Part shown: positions 56,110 to 64,000 of the stretch, piece by piece | Position numbering within the stretch: the first letter of the stretch is position 1 | How the letters are laid out: every line of letters starts with the position of its first letter | Assembly (NCBI GenBank): GCA_028284625.1 | Contig: JANQRH010000005.1 | Coordinates: 124,001-188,000 of the forward strand | From: Afifellaceae bacterium | Lineage (GTDB): Bacteria > Pseudomonadota > Alphaproteobacteria > Rhizobiales > Afifellaceae | DNA length: 64,000 bases | Reading direction: 5' to 3' | The notes under the pieces: generated by a model | Seen by the model: only the letters and a program-made list of their open reading frames with translations | The model's database searches: none | What the model was told of the DNA's origin: nothing | Made by a program: the position numbers and the translations under genes

Positions 56110-57303
56110 ATGGAAACCTCCCAAAACTCTTCCAAAGCGGACGTCGCCGCGCTGATTGTCGCCGCCGGACGCGGCGTCCGCGCCGGCCATGACCTGCCTA
56201 AGCAATATGTGAGGCTCGGCGACAGAACGGTGTTGCAGCGCACCATCGAGGCGCTTCTGTCCCACCCGGCTGTCAGCCTCATTCAGGTAGTGATCGCCGA
56301 GGGCGACGCGGAGCTCTACCGCAGCGCTGTTGGGGATACGTCAAAACTCCTCCCCCCGATTGCCGGCGGCGCGACGCGCCAGGAATCGGTGAAGAACGGG
56401 CTGGAAGCGCTGGCGGAGCACGCACCGCGTCTGGTGCTCGTCCACGATGCCGCTCGCCCGTTCGTGACCGCGGACGTGGTGGAGAACGTGATTGTCGGAT
56501 GCGATGCCGACCACGGCGCCATTCCCGTGCTTCCCGTGACGGAGACGGTGAAGCGGATCGAGGACAGTGTGATCACCGCGACGGTTCCGCGTGACGCGCT
56601 TGGCACGGCGCAAACGCCGCAGGGTTTCCCCTTCGCCGCTCTCCTCAAGGCGCATCGCGACGCCTGGGATTCCGGCCGCACGGAGCTGACCGACGACGCC
56701 GCCGTCTTCGCCCTCGCCGGGCTCACTGTGCGCGCTGTCGAAGGCGACCGCCGCAACATCAAGCTCACCAACCCAGCGGACTTTGCCGCCGCAGAACGGA
56801 TGCTGACCATGGCCATAGAAACCCGCACCGGTCAGGGCTTCGACGTACACACCTTTGGCGATGGCAGTGCGGTCTGGCTGTGCGGCGTGGAGATCCCGCA
56901 TGACCGGGCGCTCGTCGGACACTCGGACGCCGATGTGGGATTGCACGCTTTGACCGACGCGCTGCTCGGCACGATCGGCGACGGCGATATCGGCGAGCAC
57001 TTCCCGCCATCTGACCCGAAATGGAAGGGCGCCTCGTCGGACCAGTTCCTCGTCGATGCCGTCCGCCGCGTCCATGACAAAGGCGGGCGCATCGTCAATG
57101 TCGACGTGACCCTGGTCTGTGAAGCGCCGCGCATCGGCCCGCATCGCGAGGCCATGCAGGAACGGATCGCCGAACTCGCCGGCATCGGTGCGACCCGTGT
57201 CGGCGTGAAGGCGACGACCAACGAGAAGATGGGCTTTATCGGCCGCGGCGAAGGTATCGTGGCGCTCGCGATCGCCACGGTCGCACTGCCGGCAGAGTCA
57301 TGA
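56110..57303 (+). CDS. ispDF: Bifunctional IspD/IspF enzyme of the MEP pathway
   Basis: The 397-residue fusion joins MEP cytidylyltransferase (about residues 1-232: AALIVAAGRGVRAGHDLPKQY, VHDAARPFVT) to MECDP synthase (about 236-397: TGQGFDVHTFGDG, GHSDADVGLHALTDALLG, TTNEKMGFIGRGEGI). It makes 2C-methyl-erythritol cyclodiphosphate for isoprenoids. Fusion is normal in alphaproteobacteria. It overlaps cinA by four bases. Confidence 0.96.
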   Translation: METSQNSSKADVAALIVAAGRGVRAGHDLPKQYVRLGDRTVLQRTIEALLSHPAVSLIQVVIAEGDAELYRSAVGDTSKLLPPIAGGATRQESVKNGLEALAEHAPRLVLVHDAARPFVTADVVENVIVGCDADHGAIPVLPVTETVKRIEDSVITATVPRDALGTAQTPQGFPFAALLKAHRDAWDSGRTELTDDAAVFALAGLTVRAVEGDRRNIKLTNPADFAAAERMLTMAIETRTGQGFDVHTFGDGSAVWLCGVEIPHDRALVGHSDADVGLHALTDALLGTIGDGDIGEHFPPSDPKWKGASSDQFLVDAVRRVHDKGGRIVNVDVTLVCEAPRIGPHREAMQERIAELAGIGATRVGVKATTNEKMGFIGRGEGIVALAIATVALPAES

Positions 57304-57818
57304 GCGCTTCGGCCGACGCTCCCTCCTTCGCCGCACTTATCAGCGAAGCCGCGGCGCTGATCGATGCGTGCCGTGAAGAGTTCCTGAAGATCGCCACAGC
57401 GGAATCCTGCACCGGCGGATTGGTTGCGGCGATCCTGACGGAAGTGCCCGGTTCCTCCGATGTGTTCGAGCGCGGCTTCGTCACTTATTCCAACGACGCC
57501 AAGACGGAGACACTCGGCGTGCCGGCCGACCTCATCGAAGCGCACGGCGCCGTCAGCAAAGAGGTAGCGGAAGCCATGGCCGCTGGCGCGTTGGCGAAGT
57601 CACTCGCCGACATCGCGGTGTCCATCACAGGCGTGGCCGGACCAGGCGGCAGCACGGAAAACAAACCGGTCGGTTTGGTGCATTTGACTGCTACGGATCG
57701 CGCCGGCCGCCTGCACCACCGCGAGCTGCGCACCGGCGACATCGGCCGCAGCGCGATCCGCCGCGTGTCGGTCGCGGAGGCATTCAAGTTGCTTCGCGAC
57801 CTAGCCGCCCAGTCCTGA
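57300..57818 (+). CDS. cinA: CinA-family nicotinamide-nucleotide amidohydrolase (PncC)
   Basis: The 172-residue protein is the CinA C-terminal domain alone: TAESCTGGLVAAILTEVPGSSDVFERGFVTYSNDAK, GALAKSLADIAVSITGVAGPGGSTENKPVGLVHLT. This domain deamidates NMN to nicotinate mononucleotide in pyridine recycling. The competence-related N-terminal domain is absent, so pncC would be a fitting symbol too. Coupled to ispDF by ATGA. Confidence 0.9.
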   Translation: MSASADAPSFAALISEAAALIDACREEFLKIATAESCTGGLVAAILTEVPGSSDVFERGFVTYSNDAKTETLGVPADLIEAHGAVSKEVAEAMAAGALAKSLADIAVSITGVAGPGGSTENKPVGLVHLTATDRAGRLHHRELRTGDIGRSAIRRVSVAEAFKLLRDLAAQS

Positions 57819-57838
57819 CCTGCCCCATCGTTCCGTTT

Positions 57839-57973
57839 GTCATCCCGGTTCGGCCGAAGGCCGAGACCGGGACCCATGAACATCGTCGGGTCGGGTCATA
57901 CGGCCGTTTCGTCCGCTTGCTACGATGGTTATGGGTCCCACACAGCGTCGCTTCGCTCCGCATGCGGGATGAC
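57839..57973. repeat. Palindromic intergenic repeat (GTCATCCCGG type)
   Basis: Starts GTCATCCCGGTTCGGCCGAA and ends with GCATGCGGGATGAC, the inverse of its beginning, with ACCCAT and ATGGGT inner arms. It lies between convergent cinA and the RatA-type gene. A degenerate piece of the same kind is at about 956-990. Confidence 0.7.
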
Positions 57974-58016
57974 CACGGGAAGGGTGTACGGGTGAGGCCC
58001 CGCTCTGCTCGCCCGC

Positions 58017-58463
58017 CTACCCGTAAACCTCGTCAGCGCGTGTCTCAAAGGCATGCACGAACATGCGGAAGGCGCGGTCGAAGACGGCCCCCATCAGCAC
58101 GGCCAGTGCGCGGCTGCGGAACTCATAGGCGATACGAAAACTGATTTCGCAGCTCCCGTCCGGGAGTGCGCGGAACGCCCAGCGGTTCTCCATGTTATGG
58201 AACGGCCCATCCAGATAATCGGCGTCGATGCGCAGCGCCTGGCGGTCGAAGATGACCTTCGACGTGAACGTCTCGCGCACCAGCTTGTAGCCGATCGTCA
58301 TGTCGGCGACTGCGATGTCCTTGCCGTTCTCCGTGCCACGCCTGCGCACCGTAAGACGCTCGCAGAACGGCACGAATTGCGGATAGCGCTCCACGTCCGC
58401 AACAAGATCGAACATCTTTTCAGGGGAATGCGCGACGCGTCGTGTCGTGCGAAATTCCGGCAT
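58017..58463 (-). CDS. RatA/Coq10-like START-domain protein
   Basis: The 148-residue protein of the polyketide cyclase/START fold reads FRTTRRVAHSPEKMFDLVADVERYPQFVPFCERL, WAFRALPDGSCEISFRIAYEF and RMFVHAFETRADEVYG. Homologues are Coq10 (ubiquinone-binding, respiration) and RatA. In this group it usually sits after lipA, as here (13 bases apart). A ubiquinone-related role is more plausible than a toxin role; this is inference. Confidence 0.87.
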   Translation of the reverse strand: MPEFRTTRRVAHSPEKMFDLVADVERYPQFVPFCERLTVRRRGTENGKDIAVADMTIGYKLVRETFTSKVIFDRQALRIDADYLDGPFHNMENRWAFRALPDGSCEISFRIAYEFRSRALAVLMGAVFDRAFRMFVHAFETRADEVYG

Positions 58464-58476
58464 CGTCGCCGGAAGA

Positions 58477-59442
58477 TTAGTGACGCGCTGCGCGGGCCGC
58501 CTTCAGCCGCGCGAAATCCTCGCCCGCATGATGCGACGACCGGGTCAGCGGGCTGGCGGACACCAGGTGGAAGCCCTTCGCATAAGCGATCGTCTCGTAG
58601 GAGCGGAACGCCTCCGGCGTGACGAATTCCTCCACCGGATGATGCTTGCGCGTTGGCTGCAGATATTGGCCGATCGTCAGGAAGTCGACGTCGGCAGCGC
58701 GCAGGTCATCCATCACCTGCAGCACTTCGTTACGGGTCTCGCCGAGCCCGACCATCATCCCCGACTTGGTAAAGATCTGCGGATCCAGCTCCTTCGCGTG
58801 CTGCAGGAGCCGGATGGAATGGAAATAGCGCGCGCCCGGGCGGACCGTCAGATAGAGCGACGGAACCGTCTCCAGATTGTGGTTGAAGACGTCCGGGCGC
58901 GCCTCCACGACAACCTCCAGCGCACCATCCTTGCGCAGGAAGTCCGGCGTGAGCACTTCGATTGTCGTGCCGGGAGACCCGTCGCGAATGGCGCGGATGA
59001 CGTCGGCGAAATGGCCGGCGCCACCGTCGGCTAGGTCATCGCGGTCAACGGACGTCACCACGACATGGTTCAGCCCCATCTTGGCGACCGCATTCGCAAC
59101 GCGCTCAGGCTCTTCGGGATCGACGGCGCCGGGAATGCCGGTCTTCACGTTGCAGAACGCACAGGCGCGCGTGCACGTGTCGCCAAGGATCATGAAAGAG
59201 GCGTGCTTCTTCGACCAGCACTCCCCGACATTCGGGCAGCTCGCCTCCTCGCACACGGTGACGAGCTTGTTCTCCCGCACGATGTCGCGCGTCTCCGCCC
59301 ACACGGGCGAGCCCGGCGCGCGCACGCGAATCCAGTCCGGCTTGCGCTGCACCGGACTGTCCGGCCGATGCGCTTTCTCCGGATGGCGCGGGCGGGCGTC
59401 ATTGCCCGCCGGGCGTTCAAGCGTGTTGATGAGGTTGACCAA
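58477..59442 (-). CDS. lipA: Lipoyl synthase
   Basis: The 321-residue radical SAM enzyme inserts two sulfurs into octanoyl groups of lipoyl domains. It has the auxiliary-cluster motif [13 protein letters not shown], the radical SAM motif [10 protein letters not shown], and the C-terminal [10 protein letters not shown] with its conserved Arg-Ser-Ser. The frame begins with TTG at 59442; conserved [24 protein letters not shown] follows. It probably forms an operon with the Coq10-like gene. Confidence 0.95.
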   Translation of the reverse strand: MVNLINTLERPAGNDARPRHPEKAHRPDSPVQRKPDWIRVRAPGSPVWAETRDIVRENKLVTVCEEASCPNVGECWSKKHASFMILGDTCTRACAFCNVKTGIPGAVDPEEPERVANAVAKMGLNHVVVTSVDRDDLADGGAGHFADVIRAIRDGSPGTTIEVLTPDFLRKDGALEVVVEARPDVFNHNLETVPSLYLTVRPGARYFHSIRLLQHAKELDPQIFTKSGMMVGLGETRNEVLQVMDDLRAADVDFLTIGQYLQPTRKHHPVEEFVTPEAFRSYETIAYAKGFHLVSASPLTRSSHHAGEDFARLKAARAARH

Positions 59443-59465
59443 GATCGGCTTTCGCTAAACGCGCC

Positions 59466-59720
59466 TCACCTGCGGCTGCGGATCATACGCCAGCCATAGA
59501 TCAGGACGCAGGCGCCGATGATCGCGACGACGAGCTGACCGATGAAGCCGCCCAGCGTGGACCCGAGCAACCCGATCAGAATGGCGTTCAAGATGACGGC
59601 GCCGGCGATGCCCAGCAGGATGTTGGTGACCAGCCCGTGATCGGCCTTCATCACCTTCTCCGCGATCCAACCGGCGAGCCCGCCGATGACGATCGTCATG
59701 ATCCAACCAAATCCTGCCAT
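59466..59720 (-). CDS. GlsB/YeaQ/YmgE-family small membrane protein
   Basis: The 84-residue protein has three hydrophobic segments, IMTIVIGGLAGWIAEKVM, LVTNILLGIAGAVILNAILIGLLG and GGFIGQLVVAIIGACVLIYGW, with the Gly-rich transglycosylase-associated pattern. AGGAGG precedes the ATG at 59720. Function is unclear (stress-related in other species). Such a gene is commonly found between lpdA and lipA in this order. Confidence 0.87.
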   Translation of the reverse strand: MAGFGWIMTIVIGGLAGWIAEKVMKADHGLVTNILLGIAGAVILNAILIGLLGSTLGGFIGQLVVAIIGACVLIYGWRMIRSRR

Positions 59721-59812
59721 CTCTACCTCCTGGCTGAGCCTTGCTGTCCGCTCCCAGTTCACCTGCCGGCGAAACGTGGATGACACCGCCCTGAGCGTCA
59801 AGCGCACGGCTA

Positions 59813-60790
59813 CTACCGAACGGATCGAAGTAACTCCAACACCGCGCGGTTTACAGCAGTCACACCCTCGGCACGACCCAGATATTCGCCCTTTTGGCCT
59901 ACGATGGGTATCGCGCCAAGGTTGTTCTCTTCCATGATAGAAATTGCGTCGCCAATTGTTTCACTTTTTGCAAGGGCCACATCAGCAAGTTCGCACTTGT
60001 GCTCGCCGTCGTTCTTGTCTCTTAAGAGTTGTATTGTTTCGTAACGCGAGTTCATTTTCTCAAAAACAACTTCGTCGGTCTGGCAGTTTATAATAAAAGG
60101 ATGGCACGCGAAGAATGCAGAGGATCTACATGCCCCGACAAATGAATCATCAGAGTCTACGAAAACAACATCATTCCCAGAAGGATGATCCTCACTGCCC
60201 TTTTGTAGCTCTGAGACAATAATTCCAAAATAAAATTTCTCTTTATCGTCTGAATAAACGTCACCACTGCCAATTCGGACGACCAAATCTCTTCCAGAGA
60301 CCAATTCTCTAATTCTATTTAACTCTTTATCATTTTGAAATTTATTGTATTCTTTGGGATCAAACCACGATCCCGACATAACGTAGGTGGTCCAACCATG
60401 TAAAACGCCATATTCGGTAACAGAAGTCTTTTCATCTAATTTTCCTTCATTCAGTTGTTCTGACTTTTCTTTATATAAGTCAAACAATGTGCTATCTTTG
60501 ATACCTGATATTATATCCGAGGCGAATACAATGTTTCTTTTTTCTAATATCTTTTCGACTGATAAGTTGCTTGCTTCTATGACGGCAGTTTCAAATCTTT
60601 CGTATTCGAAGCCTATTGCTGATAACGTCAATTTCGCAACTGTTCCACTTGATACAGCTATGATCAAGGCAGGAATCGTGGCGATTGCGGCATCCTTTAA
60701 TCTTACCTCGTAGTTCCCCGAAGTCTTGTAGCGAACAAACGTAAGCAAAGAAAATCCAAAAACGAAAAGTATACAGGCAAACACTACCAT
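59813..60790 (-). CDS. AT-rich membrane protein with a C-terminal CBS-type domain
   Basis: The 325-residue protein has two N-terminal hydrophobic segments (about residues 2-19 and 34-57), a soluble middle part I cannot assign (about 60-265), and one CBS-like motif at the end (VALAKSETIGDAISIMEENNLGAIPIVGQKGEYLG). Base composition is near 40% GC and codon use differs strongly from its neighbours, which points to recent transfer. It interrupts the lpdA-glsB-lipA order. No clear ribosome binding site. Function unknown; ligand sensing is only a guess from the CBS motif. Confidence 0.65.
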   Translation of the reverse strand: MVVFACILFVFGFSLLTFVRYKTSGNYEVRLKDAAIATIPALIIAVSSGTVAKLTLSAIGFEYERFETAVIEASNLSVEKILEKRNIVFASDIISGIKDSTLFDLYKEKSEQLNEGKLDEKTSVTEYGVLHGWTTYVMSGSWFDPKEYNKFQNDKELNRIRELVSGRDLVVRIGSGDVYSDDKEKFYFGIIVSELQKGSEDHPSGNDVVFVDSDDSFVGACRSSAFFACHPFIINCQTDEVVFEKMNSRYETIQLLRDKNDGEHKCELADVALAKSETIGDAISIMEENNLGAIPIVGQKGEYLGRAEGVTAVNRAVLELLRSVR

Positions 60791-60834
60791 TTTATGCCCG
60801 CTAAGTAACCATTCTGCTGCCGCGCAAGTTGCGC

Positions 60835-62250
60835 CTAAGTGTGTATAACCCGACCATAGGCGTCAAGCACGCTCTCATGCATGGTTTCGGAGATAGTCGG
60901 GTGCGGGAAGACGCTGTCGATCAGCTCCTGCTCCGTGGTTTCCAGGTTCATGGCGACCACAAAGCCCTGGATAAGCTCCGTCACCTCCGCGCCGACCATA
61001 TGGGCGCCGAGAAGCTGGCCGGTCTTGGCGTCGAAGACCGTCTTCACCAGCCCGTCCGCTTCGCCGAGCGCCACCGCCTTGCCGTTCCCCATAAACGGGA
61101 AACGCCCGACCTTTAGGTCGTGACCGGCCTCCTTGGCCTTGGCTTCCGTCAGCCCAACGGAGGCGATCTGCGGATTGCAATAGGTGCAGCCGGGGATTTT
61201 CAGCTTGTCCATGGCGTGCGGGTTGTTGCCGGCGATCGCCTCTACGCAGACCACGCCCTCATGCTCTGCCTTGTGGGCAAGCATCGGCGGCCCGGCGACA
61301 TCGCCAATGGCGTAGATTCCGTCGACGTTTGTGCGGCCCAATCCGTCGGCGACCACGATGCCGCGATCGGTCTTCACGCCGAGCGCCTCCAGGCCGAGCC
61401 CTTCGATATTGCCGACCACGCCGACAGCGGAGATGACGCGATCGACTTTCAGCGTTTCCGTCTTGCCGCCCTTCAGTTCGAGCGTCGCCGTGACGTCGTC
61501 CGTGCCCTTGTCGAGCTTGGTGACCTTCGCCTCGGTGTGGATCTTGATGCCCGCCTTCTCGAAGCGCTTGCGCGCATGCGCGGCGATCTCCGGGTCCTCC
61601 ACCGGCAGGATCTGCGGCAGGATTTCCACGACCGTCACGTCAGCGCCGAGCGTGGCAAAGAAGGACGCGAACTCCACGCCGATCGCGCCGGAGCCCACGA
61701 CGAGCAGCGATTTCGGCATGGTGGGCGGGACCATGGCTTCGAAATAGGTCCAGATGAGCTTGCCATCCGGCTCCAGACCCGGAAGCTCCCGCGGCCGTGC
61801 GCCGGTGGCGATGATGATGTGCTTGGCGGAATACTCGCCGGCGCCGAGCGTTCCTTTCGGCGGATTGTCTGCCTCCTCGACGAACACCTTGCCCTTGCCG
61901 GCAAGTTTCGCTGCCCCCCAGATCACGTCGACCTTGTTCTTCTTTAGAAGGAAGCCAACGCCCTGACTCATCCGCCCGGCAATGCCGCGCGAACGCTTCA
62001 CCACCGCGCCGATGTCGAAGCCGACATTCTCCGCCGACAGGCCGTATTCCTTGGCGTTCTGCATGGCGTGAAAGATATCCGCGGAACGCAGAAGCGCCTT
62101 AGTCGGGATGCAGCCCCAGTTCGGGCAAACGCCGCCGATATAGGAACGCTCCACAACAGCCGCCTTCAGGCCAAGCTGCGCTGCACGGATCGCCGCCACG
62201 TAGCCGCCCGGCCCCGATCCAATGATGATCACGTCGTAGCTGGTCGCCAT
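60835..62250 (-). CDS. lpdA: Dihydrolipoyl dehydrogenase
   Basis: The 471-residue FAD-dependent E3 component reoxidises lipoamide in 2-oxoacid dehydrogenases. FAD motif: IIIGSGPGGYVAAIRAAQLG; redox disulfide: GGVCPNWGCIPTKALL; NAD-binding GSGAIGVEFASFF; catalytic His-Glu in FPHPTISETMHE at the C-terminus. The ATG at 62250 has GGGAG upstream. The CPNWGC form is typical of the pyruvate dehydrogenase E3 in alphaproteobacteria. Genes for E1 and E2 are not beside it here. Confidence 0.95.
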   Translation of the reverse strand: MATSYDVIIIGSGPGGYVAAIRAAQLGLKAAVVERSYIGGVCPNWGCIPTKALLRSADIFHAMQNAKEYGLSAENVGFDIGAVVKRSRGIAGRMSQGVGFLLKKNKVDVIWGAAKLAGKGKVFVEEADNPPKGTLGAGEYSAKHIIIATGARPRELPGLEPDGKLIWTYFEAMVPPTMPKSLLVVGSGAIGVEFASFFATLGADVTVVEILPQILPVEDPEIAAHARKRFEKAGIKIHTEAKVTKLDKGTDDVTATLELKGGKTETLKVDRVISAVGVVGNIEGLGLEALGVKTDRGIVVADGLGRTNVDGIYAIGDVAGPPMLAHKAEHEGVVCVEAIAGNNPHAMDKLKIPGCTYCNPQIASVGLTEAKAKEAGHDLKVGRFPFMGNGKAVALGEADGLVKTVFDAKTGQLLGAHMVGAEVTELIQGFVVAMNLETTEQELIDSVFPHPTISETMHESVLDAYGRVIHT

Positions 62251-62374
62251 GCTCGCTCCCTGAGGAGATGCCGCCGTTTCCGGCTCGTCTGCCCCCACAT
62301 AGCGGCTCAGACCCGGCAACGCCACCGCCGCCGCCGGGGGTCAGTCATGCAACATCGGATTGCGTCGCATAGGG

Positions 62375-62394
62375 GCGGCGGCCGTAGCCGCCGC
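62375..62394 (-). terminator. GC-rich stem-loop downstream of metY
   Basis: GCGGCGGC pairs with GCCGCCGC around CGTA, about 27 bases past the metY stop. There is no T-run, so termination is unproven. Confidence 0.3.
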
Positions 62395-62420
62395 TCGATG
62401 ATCCTCGCCGCAGCGGCGGA

Positions 62421-63704
62421 TCAGGCTTTCAGCGCCTGGTCGAGATCGGCGATGATGTCTTCCACATCCTCCAGGCCAACAGAGAGCCGCACCACGTCTG
62501 GGCCGGCACCGGAGGCCACCTTGGCGTCATCGGTCAGCTGGCTGTGCGTGGTGGATGACGGGTGGATGATGAGCGAGCGCGTGTCGCCGATATTGGCCAG
62601 ATGCGAGAAGAGCTCCACGCTCTCCACGATCTTGACGCCGGCTTCGTGGCCGCCGCGCACGCCAAACGTGAGCACCGCACCTGCCCCCTTCGGCGAATAG
62701 CGCTTGGCCAGATTGTGATAGCGGTCACCCGGCAGGCCGGCATAGCTGACCCACGTCACCTCATCGTGCTGCGTCAGCCATTCCGCCACCGCCAACGCAT
62801 TGTCTGAATGGCGCTGCATTCTGAGCGGCAGCGTCTCAATGCCCGTGAGGAACAGGAACGCATTGAACGGCGCCATGGCCGGGCCGAGGTCGCGCAGCCC
62901 GAGGACTCGGCAGGCAATGGCGAACGCGAAATTGCCGAACGTCTCGTGCAGCTTGATGCCGTGATATTCCGGCCGCGGCTCTGAGAGGAGCGGAAAGCGT
63001 CCCTCCGCCGACCAATTGAACGTGCCGCCGTCAACGATGATCCCGCCGATCGAATTGCCGTGGCCGCCCAAGAACTTGGTGAGCGAATGCACAACGACGT
63101 CGGCGCCATGCTCGAAGGGCTTGCAGAGATAGGGCGTCGCGAGCGTGTTGTCGACGATGAGCGGCACGCCCGCTTTCTTCGCGATCTCCGAGATCCCGCT
63201 GATGTCGGTGACGATGCCGCCCGGATTGGCGATCGATTCTATGAAGATCGCCTTCGTGCGCGGCGAAACAGCCGCTTCGAACGTGGAGAGGTCGTCGGTG
63301 TCGGCCCACACCACGTTCCAGCCAAAGCTCTTGAACGAGTGCCCCATCTGATTGATGGAGCCGCCATAGAGCTTCTTGGCAGCGATGATCTCATCGCCCG
63401 GCTGGCAGAGCGTGTGGAAGACGATCGCCTGCGCGGCGTGGCCTGACGCGACAGCAAGCGCTGCGGTTCCCCCTTCAAGGGCGGCGACGCGCTCCTCCAG
63501 CACCGCCTGCGTGGGGTTCATGATGCGCGTGTAGATGTTGCCGAAGGCCTGCAATCCGAAGAGCGAGGCCGCGTGCTCAACGTTGTCGAAGACATAGGAT
63601 GTCGTCTGATAGATCGGCGTGGCACGCGCGCCGGTCGCCGGATCCGGCTTGGCGCCGGCATGGATGGCAAGCGTATTGAAGCCAGGTGTGCGCTCTTCGG
63701 CCAT
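62421..63704 (-). CDS. metY: O-acetylhomoserine sulfhydrylase (aminocarboxypropyltransferase)
   Basis: The 427-residue Cys/Met-metabolism PLP enzyme makes homocysteine from O-acetylhomoserine and sulfide. Landmarks are TLAIHAGAKPDPATGARATPIYQTTSYVF, the PLP lysine in VHSLTKFLGGHGNSIGG, and SLIIHPSSTTHSQL near the end. GGGAGGG precedes the ATG at 63704. No SAM-II riboswitch pattern is seen upstream. The CoA-binding protein gene lies upstream on the same strand, 99 bases away. Confidence 0.93.
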   Translation of the reverse strand: MAEERTPGFNTLAIHAGAKPDPATGARATPIYQTTSYVFDNVEHAASLFGLQAFGNIYTRIMNPTQAVLEERVAALEGGTAALAVASGHAAQAIVFHTLCQPGDEIIAAKKLYGGSINQMGHSFKSFGWNVVWADTDDLSTFEAAVSPRTKAIFIESIANPGGIVTDISGISEIAKKAGVPLIVDNTLATPYLCKPFEHGADVVVHSLTKFLGGHGNSIGGIIVDGGTFNWSAEGRFPLLSEPRPEYHGIKLHETFGNFAFAIACRVLGLRDLGPAMAPFNAFLFLTGIETLPLRMQRHSDNALAVAEWLTQHDEVTWVSYAGLPGDRYHNLAKRYSPKGAGAVLTFGVRGGHEAGVKIVESVELFSHLANIGDTRSLIIHPSSTTHSQLTDDAKVASGAGPDVVRLSVGLEDVEDIIADLDQALKA

Positions 63705-63803
63705 ACTAGTCCCTCCCGTCCCGATGGCAGTCGGCTAGGGCTTAGCCCATCCCCAGCCCGTCGCAAAGGTATGGCGTTGCCGGCATCGGCCCGCTGAGAG
63801 AAC

Positions 63804-64000
63804 CTACGTGCCAGGCAAGCCGCGATGCTGGAAGCCGGGCCGCAGTACCGGCTTCTTCGACGACAACACGCGGGAGTTGACGCCACTCCAGCTGATTTCG
63901 CCGGAGAGCCGGCCGTACTCGATCTTGGGACAGCGGTTCATGACGACCGTCAGGCCGGCCGCCTCCGCCTTTGCCGCGGCTTCGTCGTTGCGGATACCAA
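63804..64000 (-). CDS. CoA-binding domain protein, C-terminal part
   Basis: The frame runs in from the right edge and ends at 63804. The visible 65 residues include GIRNDEAAAKAEAAGLTVV followed by MNRCPKIEYGRLSGEISW and GVNSRVLSSKKP. This is the C-terminal part of YccU-type CoA-binding (Rossmann) proteins, with the conserved Cys-Pro-Lys. The N-terminal part lies outside the window. Adjacent to metY, an arrangement seen in related bacteria. Function unknown. Confidence 0.8.
   Translation of the reverse strand, partial: GIRNDEAAAKAEAAGLTVVMNRCPKIEYGRLSGEISWSGVNSRVLSSKKPVLRPGFQHRGLPGT

Noticed and set aside
58017-58463. RatA toxin of a toxin-antitoxin pair
   Set aside because: No partner antitoxin gene; the position after lipA and the Coq10-like sequence fit a ubiquinone-related role better.
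63705-63803. SAM-II riboswitch before metY
   Set aside because: Looked for because methionine genes in this class often have one; the leader lacks the expected conserved pattern and pseudoknot partners.

Overview
The window is about 64 kb of GC-rich chromosome, by eye roughly two thirds G+C. Gene content and order point to an alphaproteobacterium of the order Hyphomicrobiales (Rhizobiales). The markers are an ExoR-type Sel1 regulator, scpAB-tatABC-serS-surE-pcm-nlpD-yajC-secDF in series, fixLJ with a FixK-type regulator, ntrBC-ntrYX followed by a D-amino-acid aminotransferase gene and hfq-hflX, an ispD-ispF fusion, and RIME-like intergenic palindromes. Genus and species cannot be told from the sequence.

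Layout. 0.1-4 kb: exoR, a small secreted protein, xthA, erpA and dgt. 4-23.8 kb: a long, mostly plus-strand housekeeping run covering argS, a large SPOR protein, nagZ, scpAB, a lone ABC ATPase, tatABC, serS, surE-pcm-nlpD, yajC-secDF and two homologues of mitochondrial complex I assembly factors. 23.8-38 kb: a more accessory stretch with trmFO, a secreted possible cysteine hydrolase, a potassium channel, glutaryl-CoA dehydrogenase, the oxygen sensor pair fixLJ with fixK, a fused double gamma-carbonic-anhydrase-like protein, a DUF3179 protein, several small or unknown genes and tRNA-Ser(TGA). 38-47 kb: rlpA, a D,D-carboxypeptidase, tmk-holB-metG-tatD-MBL and mazG. 47-56 kb: hflX-hfq, the aminotransferase and ntrX-Y-C-B, all on the minus strand. 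56-64 kb: ispDF-cinA, then minus-strand ratA, lipA, a GlsB-type membrane protein, an AT-rich CBS gene, lpdA, metY and the end of a CoA-binding protein gene.

How the parts work together. Envelope functions dominate the left half: Tat and Sec export, peptidoglycan recycling (NagZ), septal factors (SPOR, NlpD, RlpA) and D,D-carboxypeptidase. ScpAB serves chromosome segregation. FixL-FixJ-FixK would control low-oxygen physiology and NtrB-C/NtrY-X nitrogen control. LipA and LpdA serve 2-oxoacid dehydrogenases.

Most notable observations. (1) A fused tandem gamma-carbonic-anhydrase-like protein has its three zinc histidines split between its halves in the same pattern in which real gamma-CAs split them between subunits. 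(2) A dif-like XerCD site lies at 45.87 kb, close to the point where gene orientation switches from mostly plus to mostly minus, so the window may span the replication terminus. (3) Seryl-tRNA synthetase carries a roughly 60-70-residue, lower-GC insertion and a second in-frame repeat-derived insertion. (4) Several families of palindromic repeats abut genes so closely that their terminal bases form the stop codons. (5) An AT-rich membrane/CBS gene interrupts an otherwise familiar lpdA-glsB-lipA order.
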